From IMG/VR virus record IMGVR_UViG_3300036845_000517, positions 1-46,784 of that record: 46,784 nucleotides of DNA; one strand, written 5' to 3'. Made by a program: the position numbers and the translations under genes. Below are positions 9,801 to 16,124 of this stretch, in pieces. Position 1 is the stretch's first letter; every line of letters starts with the position of its first letter. Origin of the DNA: a virus. The notes under the pieces were generated by a model. The model had not been told where the DNA came from and ran no database searches. It was given only the letters and a program-made list of their open reading frames with translations.

Positions 9801-10042
9801 CCGTGCCCGGCGATAATTCCGCCGTGGCCGTCGATCAGGATGGGGCTGGTCCAGCCGAATTCGCGGATGGAGGCGGCGATCTGCTCGATCTGATGTTCGC
9901 TGTGCTCGCGCGGGTTCCTGTCGTATGCGGTCAGCGAGTCCACGGTGCGATAGACGATGGTCAGGCCGGCGCGGCCGGCGGCGTCGGCGATCGGCTCGCC
10001 TTGCTTGTCTTGCTTGCCTTGCTTGTCATGCGACCTCGGCAT
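6764..10042 (-). CDS. Composite DNA-modification protein: ParB-like + split methyltransferase with inserted PLP-enzyme and Cys-rich domains
   Basis: 1092 residues. Residues 28-120 are a ParB/sulfiredoxin-like domain (YDRNPREH, IIAGHGRALAA, ADNRLAE). Residues 160-400 match the first half of a phage DNA methyltransferase family: FSVLNAREGWWQ, RKRAWLALGI, RWFCPPGGLVLDPFAGGS (SAM motif I near 380), YHGIDLS. The second half appears only after residue 890: DFIWTCPPYGDLE (catalytic CPPY near 914), DRFAAIVIGDIRD, LGRTHQSVLVFVKGDP. Between them sit a PLP-dependent domain of the ACC-deaminase/cysteine-desulfhydrase type (about 431-697; candidate lysine in GGKVR near 469; glycine loop GSGMSAAG) and a Cys-rich segment (about 720-800; CHGACCKG, CGNLGPAGC, TCLLYP, SCCAG). 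Methylation or a more elaborate base modification is inferred. The gene seems to have its own divergent promoter region at 10043-10139. Confidence 0.85.
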   Translation of the reverse strand: MPRSHDKQGKQDKQGEPIADAAGRAGLTIVYRTVDSLTAYDRNPREHSEHQIEQIAASIREFGWTSPILIDGHGGIIAGHGRALAAGKAGLVEVPCIVLDHLTPTQRRALVIADNRLAEVGSSWNIELLSLELTQLQTDGFDFGLTGFTPEDLATMLAPPPAPRAIVLGNLSDRFGVPPFSVLNAREGWWQARKRAWLALGIRSELGRGSDNLQMLHPETTGTIDFYARKRALEAEVGRELSKAEAVALLQAHGETIVNPRADNKARIDAAAIASQDKLNGLMASRGAAAGPPLPGHPDGRNSAWLRRTDDGGYHATKKAAPVPGGAGKNSVWLHTTPEGGHEPTLQDAAPHALGSGTSIFDPVLCELALRWFCPPGGLVLDPFAGGSVRGIVAARLGRRYHGIDLSAAQIAANREQWTAIRAGRRPTAHDAPVTAAEGLTPIQSAGDILLKRDDLFAIPGAPPDAPRGGKVRTCLALAARAVEAGQKGIVTAGSRSSPQINITAAVGSALGLSVRAHAPSGALGPELTAARERGAEIVQHRPGYNSVIVARARADAAERGWAEIPFGMECDEAVTQTRRQAANVPDGVSRIVMPVGSGMSAAGVLWGLIDAGRLDVPVVGVVVGADPTARLDRYAPPDWRDRLMLISSGSDYDAPATETALGHVDLDAHYEAKCLPFLRPGDLLWIVGIRATAVASDRGAQAAPTPVEHDEHAVRWRMGHKTLSARHDCTLAGITARCHGACCKGTTYWPSRSYGAVCGNLGPAGCVLADADKPVTCLLYPLVAHPENGNIVLHHRTRLPTSCCAGNYGQGPRLVDAIAGQLTALFGPDQYARILADVDAGRDTYAVPSDDLRAAIEAEHREAEANVHPVPRSERPHAVAPPQDRYPDPVWHVGDARDLDENILDPDIQADFIWTCPPYGDLEVYSDDPRDLSVIDHAAFLAALRDIIAAAARRLKPDRFAAIVIGDIRDRAGIYRDLPGHIIQACAEAGLALYNEAILLTAIGSLPVRVARHFNAARKLGRTHQSVLVFVKGDPRAATEACGPCDFGDPAAVDPGLPDGAEPAAIEAYSEDAVAGSPAVAAEYPPPIGNA

Positions 10043-10103
10043 TCTGCCCCCGTATTATTGGCGCTCGGTATCGGCGCGGAACAATAGCATAGTCCCGCGT
10101 TGC

Positions 10104-10142
10104 GGACGCAATCACGCGCCGCCACGAGGAGCGATCCCGATG
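10104..10142 (+). promoter_or_regulatory. Extended shared leader (copy 2)
   Basis: GGACGCAATCA, then GCGCC, then the CGAGGAG/ATCCCG element ending in the start codon. The same extended arrangement recurs at 10606-10644, about 500 bases downstream, so the copies probably arose by duplication or are both bound by the same factor. Confidence 0.6.
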
Positions 10143-10526
10143 CCTGTCACCACCAATGTCGCGTTTCTACATCTCGCCGCCAAGCATCTTGTTTCGGCCG
10201 AACTCAGTCTCAACGGCTATGACGCGACGGTATGCGACACCATTCCCCGCGACGTCGTCGCGATCAACGGGCACGGCGACGCCGTGACTATCAAGGTGCT
10301 CGCGGCTCGTACCGACGATCCCGGCAAGATCGGCTACATCCGCCGGGAGAAGTTTGACTATCTCGCGATCGTCCTGATCGACGAGAAAGGCGGCCGCGTC
10401 GTCTTCTTCGTCTCGCGCGCCGTCGCCGATGATGCCTTCGGTAACGCCGCCACCCGATTGATGCTCGTGCGCGACGTCCCGCTCGCATTCGCCGCCAATA
10501 AGGGCCGTATTGTCCTCGCCGGCTGA
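10140..10526 (+). CDS. Small protein, possible PD-(D/E)XK nuclease-like fold
   Basis: 128 residues, starting at the ATG in the conserved leader; an upstream in-frame extension to 9957 would run through the divergent promoter region. The order of elements (FLHLAAKHLVSAELSLNGYDATV, DVVAING, AVTIKV, KFDYLAIVLID, VFFVSRAVADDAFG) resembles small phage or intron-associated PD-(D/E)XK proteins, in which a helix precedes an Asp and a xIQVK strand. Here the strand reads VTIKV, so the acidic or Gln residue before the Lys is replaced by Thr and catalysis is doubtful. It is followed by a gene with the same extended leader. Confidence 0.7.
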   Translation: MPVTTNVAFLHLAAKHLVSAELSLNGYDATVCDTIPRDVVAINGHGDAVTIKVLAARTDDPGKIGYIRREKFDYLAIVLIDEKGGRVVFFVSRAVADDAFGNAATRLMLVRDVPLAFAANKGRIVLAG

Positions 10527-10605
10527 TCGGAACGCGACCCGCGCATTCGCGGAATGCGGAACGAACACTCGCCTGTCCGCCGTGCCGGCGCTATCTAACA
10601 ACCAC

Positions 10606-10644
10606 GGACGCAATCAAGCGCCCCCCCGAGGAGAAATCCCGATG
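10606..10644 (+). promoter_or_regulatory. Extended shared leader (copy 3)
   Basis: GGACGCAATCA at 10606-10616, a C-rich spacer, and CGAGGAG-AA-ATCCCG-ATG. It matches copy 2 over nearly 40 positions although the genes that follow are unrelated. Confidence 0.6.
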
Positions 10645-11607
10645 TCTAATATTACTGTCCCGCCCCCCGCGCTCGCCGCCCTGATCCCGCTGCGCTGGGC
10701 GTCCCGCGACGCCGGCCGGATGGCGCTCAAGCGCAAATACAAGATCACGGCGGCCGTGCTCGGCTGCCAGATCGTCGATCACCTGCACGGCGCGCGGCTC
10801 CATCCGATCACAGACGACGCCGCCGCGATATTTGCCGCCTATGAGGCGAGTTTCCAGCCCGGCTATCACGAGGCCGCGCCGCTCGATCCGGCGCTACAGG
10901 CCGAGGGCGAGTTTACGGCGGAGCAGCTTGCGGAGGCGGCCGAGGGCGCCGCGATTCTTGAGGCCCTAGGGCCGCCGCCCGCGCCCGCCGAGAAGGTTTT
11001 GTACCGCACGGAAACGTGGCCCTACGCAACGGCCACCGCGCCGGAGCCGGCGACGCAGCCGGACATCCCGGAGGCGCCGCAGCCGGCCGAGCAGGGCCCG
11101 GAGACGCCACAGCAAGAGGAAGAGGAGATGCCCAAACAAACCAAGCCGCTATCCGCCGCGACGATCGCGGCGAGTGCCAACACGTCGATCCGCTTCGCCA
11201 TCGACGCGCCCGGCGCATACGACATCGCCCGGATGATCGCCAAAAAGCTCGGCATCCCCGTCGTGCTCGACCGTGACGGGGCCGATTTGCTCCGCGTCGA
11301 TCCGGCCAACGGCACGGCGGCCAAGCAAGACAAGCCGGCCAAGGACGCCAAGCCGGCGGGGGCGCCGCGCACGGGCGGCCGGCTCACGCAACCTGGGACA
11401 AAGGACCAGATCGCGATCGATCTGGCGCTGCGCCCCGAGGGCTGCACGACGCCGCAGTTGATCGAGGGAACCGGCTGGAAGAACCCGGCCGCGATTCAGG
11501 ATTACCGGCGCATCGCCGAGCGCTGGGGCTACACGCTGGATATCGACAAGAGCGGCAAGCTTGCCGTCTATCGCCTGACGAAACATCAGGACGCGGCCGC
11601 CGCCTGA
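10642..11607 (+). CDS. Winged-helix-containing protein, possible internal second start
   Basis: 321 residues. The N-terminal part (1-100) has a basic patch RMALKRKYKITAAVLGCQIV. Residues 105-165 are Pro/Glu-rich and end in a run of acidic residues. The C-terminal region (about 255-318) has GTKDQIAIDLALRPEGCTTPQLIE, WKNPAAIQDYRRIAERWGYTL and LAVYRLTK, the layout of a winged helix that would bind DNA. An in-frame ATG at 11128 has GAGGA seven bases upstream and would give a separate 159-residue C-terminal protein. A strong terminator follows at 11634. Function unknown; a regulator is likely. Confidence 0.7.
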   Translation: MSNITVPPPALAALIPLRWASRDAGRMALKRKYKITAAVLGCQIVDHLHGARLHPITDDAAAIFAAYEASFQPGYHEAAPLDPALQAEGEFTAEQLAEAAEGAAILEALGPPPAPAEKVLYRTETWPYATATAPEPATQPDIPEAPQPAEQGPETPQQEEEEMPKQTKPLSAATIAASANTSIRFAIDAPGAYDIARMIAKKLGIPVVLDRDGADLLRVDPANGTAAKQDKPAKDAKPAGAPRTGGRLTQPGTKDQIAIDLALRPEGCTTPQLIEGTGWKNPAAIQDYRRIAERWGYTLDIDKSGKLAVYRLTKHQDAAAA

Positions 11608-11633
11608 TCGGCACGGCAATCCGAGACCAAACA

Positions 11634-11659
11634 GGGGAGCCTCGCGGCTCCCCTTTTTT
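11634..11659 (+). terminator. Rho-independent terminator
   Basis: GGGGAGCC, loop TCGC, GGCTCCCC, then six T residues. It closes the transcript that carries the 10140 and 10642 genes. Confidence 0.92.
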
Positions 11660-11672
11660 ATTCCGCGACGAA

Positions 11673-11703
11673 GCTACGATCCTGTGACGCGCTGCGATCC
11701 TGT
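11673..11703. repeat. Two direct repeats, operator candidate
   Basis: GCTACGATCCTGT (11673-11685) and GCTGCGATCCTGT (11691-11703) lie 18 bases apart, between a terminator and an AT-rich promoter-like stretch (TATAAT at 11750) before the DUF932 gene. Spacing near two helical turns suits a regulator bound side by side. Confidence 0.45.
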
Positions 11704-11749
11704 CATGATTTTTCTCGCCGTCACACGCTATTATTCCGGTCGCTTTTTT

Positions 11750-11810
11750 TATAATTGTCACCCATAACAATCCCGCCCCGGCTGTCGGGGCTGCACACCA
11801 CTCACAAGGG
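11750..11810 (+). promoter_or_regulatory. Promoter/leader of the DUF932 gene
   Basis: TATAAT at 11750-11755 lies in a T-rich stretch. The leader GCACACCA (11793) then ACAAGGG (11804-11810) precedes the ATG at 11820. GCACACCA plus AAGGG is shared with the leaders at 32231 and 35243, and in part with 25637. A short CCCGCCCCGG/CTGTCGGGG inverted repeat lies between. Confidence 0.5.
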
Positions 11811-11819
11811 ACCAATCAT

Positions 11820-12692
11820 ATGCCTTTCGACGGATACGGCGATCTCGCCGACAAATACGGCTTTATCCCCGCCAATCATTCCGCCCCGCAATTCTTCCCC
11901 GTCAAGGCGCGGCGCATGTTTGACGAAACCGGGAACGAGTTGCCCGGCTATTTTCGGATCGTCCGCGAGGACACGGGCGATACGCTGCATGTGGCAACCG
12001 AGAGCTACAAGCTGATTACCAACGAGGAGGCATTTGGCGCTTTTGAATCGGCGCTGGAGTCATCGTCGCTCGACCTGACCGACATGCGGATCGGGACGGA
12101 CTACGCCAACAAGGGCGCGCGCGTGTTTCGGAACTACATCCTCCCCGCGCACCGCGTCGAGGTAAAGCCGGGCGTCGAGGTTGCCCTCTCTCTCGTCATG
12201 CAGAACTCGTATGACGGCAGCATGCGGTTTCGCGGACAGGTTGGCGGCTATACCTTTGTCTGCGCCAACACGAGCGTATCCGGGCGCGACCTCGCGAGCT
12301 TCGGCATCCGTCATGCCGGTACCGTGGACGTCCCCACGGCCATCAAGGGGCTCACGTCAGCGGCCGAGCAGCACCTTGAGACCGTCAAGCGCTGGCGCGC
12401 ATGGCCGAAGATCGCCATCACGGATCAGACGGCCATGGACACCCTCAAGCTGCTCCCGCAATCGACGGAGACGCTGACGGACCATCTTGTGCACGCATGG
12501 CTGCGGGCGCGTGACGACGGCGGGCCGCAGTCGGGCGCCAATCTCTGGACGCTGGGCGCCGTGCTCACGGCCTGGGGATCGCACGCCGAGACGGGCGGCG
12601 CGGGCGGCAAGGGGCAGACCCGCTTCGATCGCCAGAAGCGCGTCGCGGCCCTGCTAGAGGGCAAGGCCTGGGCCGAGCTAGAGGCGGCCTGA
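11820..12692 (+). CDS. DUF932 family phage/plasmid protein
   Basis: 290 residues. Recognisable DUF932 features are FDETGNELPGYFRIVREDTGD, LHVATESYKLITNEEAF, a central ARVFRNYILPAHRV, SYDGSMRFRGQVGGYTFVCANTSV and a C-terminal helical half ending in QKRVAALLEGKAW. The family is widespread in phages and plasmids, and its biochemical role is not established. Length is typical. It is a single-gene transcript: its own promoter region upstream, and a hairpin at 12700 directly downstream. The nearest neighbour is a convergent repressor-like gene. Confidence 0.88.
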   Translation: MPFDGYGDLADKYGFIPANHSAPQFFPVKARRMFDETGNELPGYFRIVREDTGDTLHVATESYKLITNEEAFGAFESALESSSLDLTDMRIGTDYANKGARVFRNYILPAHRVEVKPGVEVALSLVMQNSYDGSMRFRGQVGGYTFVCANTSVSGRDLASFGIRHAGTVDVPTAIKGLTSAAEQHLETVKRWRAWPKIAITDQTAMDTLKLLPQSTETLTDHLVHAWLRARDDGGPQSGANLWTLGAVLTAWGSHAETGGAGGKGQTRFDRQKRVAALLEGKAWAELEAA

Positions 12693-12699
12693 TCTGATC

Positions 12700-12727
12700 G
12701 GGGGCGGCAGCAATGTCGCCCCCTTTT
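12700..12727. terminator. Terminator between convergent genes
   Basis: GGGGGCG (12700-12706) pairs with CGCCCCC (12717-12723) and is followed by TTTT on the plus strand. It ends the DUF932 transcript and may also act on the opposing gene at 12733. Confidence 0.75.
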
Positions 12728-12732
12728 CGTGG

Positions 12733-13044
12733 TCAGCCGATCCTGTCGAGGATGTCCATGCCCTGATCGTAATCCGCCGTATCCTGCGGCTTGACGCGGA
12801 CAGGCGCGGGGGCCGGGCGCGGCAGCTTGCGGCGGTCGTTGCTGGTGGCGGCGGCATAGGCGCGCAGCCACGCGGCCAGGGCGTCATCGATCGGCTCGCC
12901 GCCGCGCGCCATCCGCCGGATGCGCGAATAGTTGCGCCCCGTTCGCAGCGCCAGCCATTCCTGGGAGCGGTCGAATTTTGCCAGGATCGACCGCATCTCG
13001 TCGGGCGTCATCTGCGCGTCGCTGTCGTGCTCGTCGTGATCCAT
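12733..13044 (-). CDS. HTH protein, repressor candidate
   Basis: 103 residues. After an acidic N-terminus, residues 12-65 read as an XRE-like helix-turn-helix: MTPDEMRSILAKFDRSQEW, LALRTGRNYSRIRRMARG, then DDALAAWLRAYAAA. The remaining 35 residues are basic and Pro-rich. The gene is divergent from the DUF6011 operon. Its minus-10 box (TATAAT, 13056-13051) sits so close to the ATG at 13044 that the mRNA should start at or next to the start codon. Leaderless mRNA is known for lambda cI made from PRM. Regulation of the divergent promoter at 13128 is inferred. Confidence 0.75.
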   Translation of the reverse strand: MDHDEHDSDAQMTPDEMRSILAKFDRSQEWLALRTGRNYSRIRRMARGGEPIDDALAAWLRAYAAATSNDRRKLPRPAPAPVRVKPQDTADYDQGMDILDRIG

Positions 13045-13050
13045 GCCGGC

Positions 13051-13060
13051 ATTATAGCGC
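13051..13060 (-). promoter_or_regulatory. Minus-10 region of the HTH gene (leaderless)
   Basis: GCGCTATAAT on the minus strand, six bases from the ATG. The same ten bases or close variants occur before genes at 25692, 35270 and 37953 and, as GCGCTATGGT, before the gene at 23050. Confidence 0.6.
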
Positions 13061-13127
13061 CGTCCGATCGGCGCGCGCGAGCATAGCCGGAATGCTTTGT
13101 TCTGTTCCGCTTCCGTGCGAGTTTTTG

Positions 13128-13156
13128 TTGACGAAGCGAAGCATCGAGCCTAATTA
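13128..13156 (+). promoter_or_regulatory. Sigma-70-like promoter
   Basis: TTGACG (13128-13133), a 17-base spacer and TAATTA (13151-13156) precede the DUF6011 gene. The minus-10 lies in the palindrome CTAATTAG, a possible operator. The conserved leader at 13193 follows. Confidence 0.6.
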
Positions 13157-13207
13157 GTTGTCATCGCCGCTGGCAAGCCCGCCGGCCGCACCCGAGGAGA
13201 AATCCCG

Positions 13208-13846
13208 ATGATTACCGCGCTGACCGCCAATCTCGCCAACCTCTCCGCCAACGACCGCAGCTTCGCCGAGTCGCTGCTCGCGCAATATGCCGCCAAGGGC
13301 AGCCTCAGCGAAAAGCAGAGCGCCTGGGTAAAAATCCTCGCCGAGCGCGCCACGGGCGCGCAGGCCGCCGCCCCCGCCGCCGTCGCCATCGGCAGCGTCA
13401 AAGGCATCGTCGACCTGATCGGCCGGGCCGCGTCGCGGCTCAAGTATCCCGCCATCCTGATCGCGACGGCGGGAGCGGATACGCTCCGCATCCAGATCGC
13501 GGGCGAGGCCAGCAAGTACCACGGCGATATCATGGTAACGGCGGACGCCAAGGGCTCTGACGGCCGCCGCCCCTGGATCGGCCGCATCACCAAGGCCGGC
13601 GAGTTTATCCCCAGCAAGGCGTTGTCGCCCGCCGTCGTCAAGATCGTGAGCGAGGCGCTCGCGGACTTCGCCGCCGAGCCCGCCCGCGTCGCGGCCTATT
13701 ACGGCAAGCTGACGGGGAAATGTTGTTTTTGCAGGCTTACCCTCACGGATGAACGGAGCACGAGCGTCGGGTACGGCGAGATTTGCTCAACCAATTGGAA
13801 TTTGCCGTACCCGTCCAAGGCGAGCCTCCAATGCGTCGCCGCGTGA
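13208..13846 (+). CDS. DUF6011-type phage protein with Cys-containing C-terminus
   Basis: 212 residues. The start is set by the shared leader. The N-terminal 60 residues form helices (SANDRSFAESLLAQYAAKG, SEKQSAWVKILAERA). The middle is a beta-rich domain. Residues 170-200 (GKCCFCRLTLTD, STSVGYGEICSTNW) match the CxxC...C motif of DUF6011 proteins, common in phages and probably metal-binding. The last residues, SLQCVAA, resemble the end of the next gene (ALACVAA). That next gene, a homing endonuclease, starts inside this one. The end of this protein may therefore have been rebuilt by the endonuclease insertion. Confidence 0.8.
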   Translation: MITALTANLANLSANDRSFAESLLAQYAAKGSLSEKQSAWVKILAERATGAQAAAPAAVAIGSVKGIVDLIGRAASRLKYPAILIATAGADTLRIQIAGEASKYHGDIMVTADAKGSDGRRPWIGRITKAGEFIPSKALSPAVVKIVSEALADFAAEPARVAAYYGKLTGKCCFCRLTLTDERSTSVGYGEICSTNWNLPYPSKASLQCVAA

Positions 13847-14691
13847 CGATATACGCGCTCGTCGATCCCCGCATACCGGACGCCATCCGGTATGTCGGGC
13901 AGACGACCGATCCCAACGGACGGCTGCGCGATCACTGCAAGCTGTCCAAGCGGGATCGCCCGACGTATCGCGGGCACTGGATCGCATCGCTGCTCGCCGA
14001 CGACATCAAGCCACACCTGCGGGTTCTTCTGCGCGTGCGGCCTGAGCATAAGGATGCGGCCGAGCGGGACATGATCCGCAGGATGCGGGCAGCCGGTTGC
14101 CCTCTCGTGAACGGATCTCTGGGCGGGGACGGGGGCGCCCTGAATCCCGAAATCCAGGCCCGCGTTAACGCCAAGCAGCGCGAACGCATCGCCAGCGGCC
14201 TATGGAAGCCGGTTCATGTCCCGGCCGATCAGCGGATCGCCGTGAACGCCAAGATCGCGGCATCCAAGATCGGCGATCGGAATCCCATGCGTCGCCCCGA
14301 TGTCGCCGCCAAGAACTCCGAGACGCACCGGGCGAAGGCCGCCGCGCGCGGATATGTGCCGATCGTCAGGCTCAAACGCGGCACGCCAGAGCATAGCGCG
14401 ATGGTGTCATCAATGATGAAGAACCGCAGTCCGGAATGGCGTGACAATATATCGTCGGCGCTCAAGGGCGTTCCTAAATCTAAGGAGCATGCCTCCAAGA
14501 TCGCTCATTGCTACGCTTTGAGAAACGGACTGCTTTTAGACGGGCAACCGACATCAGCAATCGCCGCCTCGCGTGCCCTTCGGATCGCGCCCAAGACGAT
14601 GCGCGACCATGCCAAGCGTCATGGCCTGACGATGCAGGCCACGATCGATCACTACGCTGCCAAGTCGGCCCTGGCCTGCGTCGCCGCCTGA
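13831..14691 (+). CDS. GIY-YIG homing endonuclease
   Basis: 286 residues. The N-terminal domain (about 1-95) begins VTIYALVDP, continues IRYVGQTTDP, RLRDHC, and ends with a Glu/Asn-containing stretch (AERDMIRRM, CPLVNGSLGG). This is the GIY-YIG nuclease pattern with IYALVDP and IRYVGQT as the two strands. Downstream are NUMOD3-like DNA-contact repeats (DRNPMRRPDVAAKNSETHRA; EWRDNISSALKGVPKSKEHA) and a final helix-turn-helix-like segment. It overlaps the DUF6011 gene by 16 bases in another frame. Homing endonucleases cut alleles lacking the insertion and spread by repair. The ATG at 13831 starts right at the nuclease domain; 13783 is a possible longer start. Confidence 0.9.
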   Translation: MRRRVTIYALVDPRIPDAIRYVGQTTDPNGRLRDHCKLSKRDRPTYRGHWIASLLADDIKPHLRVLLRVRPEHKDAAERDMIRRMRAAGCPLVNGSLGGDGGALNPEIQARVNAKQRERIASGLWKPVHVPADQRIAVNAKIAASKIGDRNPMRRPDVAAKNSETHRAKAAARGYVPIVRLKRGTPEHSAMVSSMMKNRSPEWRDNISSALKGVPKSKEHASKIAHCYALRNGLLLDGQPTSAIAASRALRIAPKTMRDHAKRHGLTMQATIDHYAAKSALACVAA

Positions 14692-14704
14692 TCCCCATCA
14701 CAGC

Positions 14705-14727
14705 GGCCGGGGCGACATGCCCCGGCC
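14705..14727 (+). other. Perfect 9-bp hairpin before a ribosome-binding leader
   Basis: GGCCGGGGC, loop GACAT, GCCCCGGCC. There is no T run. It lies directly upstream of the shared leader at 14731, so it is more likely an attenuator, RNA processing site or insulation hairpin than a simple terminator. Confidence 0.6.
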
Positions 14728-14745
14728 CCCCGAGGAGCAATCCCG

Positions 14746-15027
14746 ATGAGCCTGCGCGATACCATCACTCCCGACACCATCTCCGCGATCCTGGCGAAGG
14801 CGAACCCGCAATATCGCTACGCCCACGAGGTTTCGGTCGAGAATTACCCGCATATCGCGGCCTGCACGCTGGGCCGCGTCTTCGCCGATCGCCTTGGCGA
14901 TCTGTGCGTCTATACGGGCATCGGCCGCGACCGGAAATTCCCAGTGCAGTTTACTCGCCTGCACGATTGCGCGCCAAAGAAGGGCGACCAGAGCTACTTC
15001 GCCCGCATCAGCAATAGCAAATACTGA
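14746..15027 (+). CDS. Small phage protein, unknown
   Basis: 93 residues, start fixed by the conserved leader. Residues 20-65 contain NPQYRYAHEVSVENYPHIAACTLGRVFADRLGDLCVYTGIGRD; the rest is polar with KKGDQSYFARISN. No membrane segment or metal motif. It lies in a series of short genes with the same leader, and I do not recognise a family. Confidence 0.7.
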   Translation: MSLRDTITPDTISAILAKANPQYRYAHEVSVENYPHIAACTLGRVFADRLGDLCVYTGIGRDRKFPVQFTRLHDCAPKKGDQSYFARISNSKY

Positions 15028-15063
15028 GCCTCCCCATCCGCCTCCCTACCAAGGAGAATCCCC

Positions 15064-15411
15064 ATGATTGACGATACCGTGCCGCAATCGCGCGCGACTC
15101 TGACCGCCGACGAAAAACTGCTCTATGCGGTTGTCACGGTCGGCTACTTCGCCAAGCTGAACCTCGACGGGCAGGTCGACAACACGATGACCTACAAGCC
15201 GTTCCTCGACGCCATCGGCGTGACACGTCCGCAAGATCCCTGGAGCGGGAAGTACCGCTTCTGGGCGGCGGACATCTTGGATCGTGCGCAGAAACTCAAC
15301 GCCCTGATGAAATTCCCGCTGATCCCCCTCCCGGAGCACGGCAGCCCGTTCGGATGGATCGTGACATTGGAAGACGGCAAGCCCGGCCGTGGCTGCTACG
15401 ACCGATCCTAA
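15064..15411 (+). CDS. Small phage protein, unknown
   Basis: 115 residues. AAGGAG with the related spacer AATCCCC precedes the ATG, a variant of the shared leader. The sequence is mixed and well-folded-looking (LTADEKLLYAVVTVGYFAKLNLDGQVDN, GKYRFWAADILDRAQKLNALM). No recognised domain, no signal peptide. It is 36 bases after the 14746 gene and 47 before the next, so probably in one transcript. Confidence 0.65.
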   Translation: MIDDTVPQSRATLTADEKLLYAVVTVGYFAKLNLDGQVDNTMTYKPFLDAIGVTRPQDPWSGKYRFWAADILDRAQKLNALMKFPLIPLPEHGSPFGWIVTLEDGKPGRGCYDRS

Positions 15412-15458
15412 CCATTGCGGCCGGGATCGTCCTGGCCGCGCCACGAGGAGCAATCCCG

Positions 15459-15992
15459 ATGAATACCCTCTCAACATCAATAGCTTCCGTCGCCATCGGC
15501 GCATCTGTGCTCGCGACGATCGCCACGGGTTTCGCGGCCTTCAATCACACGCTGGAACCGGCCCCGCCGCCCCCGCTCTATGCGACGCACTACGCGCCCC
15601 CACAGCAAGCCCCGGCGATACACTACGCCACGCACTATGCGCCGCCTCCCGCGCCCCCACAGGCCGCACCAGCATCTCAACACTCCTCCAAGCCGGGGAT
15701 TGTAGGGCGCATGCAGGACGAGGCTGATGCGCTACCTGCCGGCTCGCCGCAACGCGCGGCGCTCGTCCGCTCCAATAATGCCTATCTCGACTATGTCGCC
15801 TGCGTCATCGCATGGGATGGCACGAAGAGCCTATGGGGCATCATACAACAGTGCGACGCGCAAACATCGTTCATCGCGGCGTGCGCGGAAAACCATAGGT
15901 TTTTCCCTGACTCCAGTTCCCCTGATGACTGCCGAGCAGCAGAAATCAAGCTCGCGGTAGAGCGGTTCATACCTCCGTCGCGGCACTACTGA
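15459..15992 (+). CDS. Secreted or membrane-anchored protein
   Basis: 177 residues from the leader ATG. Residues 7-28 form a hydrophobic helix (SIASVAIGASVLATIATGFAAF), a signal anchor. Residues 32-75 are Pro/Ala-rich with repeated ATHYAPP units. The C-terminal 95 residues carry four cysteines (VACVIAW, QQCDAQ, AACAENH, DDCRAA), suiting disulfides outside the cytoplasm. An envelope role is inferred, for example superinfection exclusion or lysis support. It precedes a tiny membrane gene by three bases. Confidence 0.65.
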   Translation: MNTLSTSIASVAIGASVLATIATGFAAFNHTLEPAPPPPLYATHYAPPQQAPAIHYATHYAPPPAPPQAAPASQHSSKPGIVGRMQDEADALPAGSPQRAALVRSNNAYLDYVACVIAWDGTKSLWGIIQQCDAQTSFIAACAENHRFFPDSSSPDDCRAAEIKLAVERFIPPSRHY

Positions 15993-15995
15993 GCC

Positions 15996-16124
15996 ATGAT
16001 CATCGCCCTGTTTTTCTTCGTCGTCTTCCTGGCGATGCTGCGGCTCGCATGGCCGATCATCTCCTGGCTGATCTTCATCGCCGTGGCGATCCACTTCTTC
16101 GGGAAAGTCTCCGGGCATGGCTGA
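15996..16124 (+). CDS. 42-residue membrane protein
   Basis: Starts MIIALFFFVV and is hydrophobic almost throughout (two short segments split by LRLAWP), with a polar end FGKVSGHG. It begins three bases after the preceding stop and overlaps the next start by eight bases, so it is embedded in the operon. Size and composition fit a small holin-like or envelope-modifying phage peptide. Function not known. Confidence 0.6.
   Translation: MIIALFFFVVFLAMLRLAWPIISWLIFIAVAIHFFGKVSGHG

Noticed and set aside
13700-14700. Group I intron around the GIY-YIG gene
   Set aside because: The upstream gene ends in a normal stop before the endonuclease body and I could not find conserved intron core pairings or a downstream exon.
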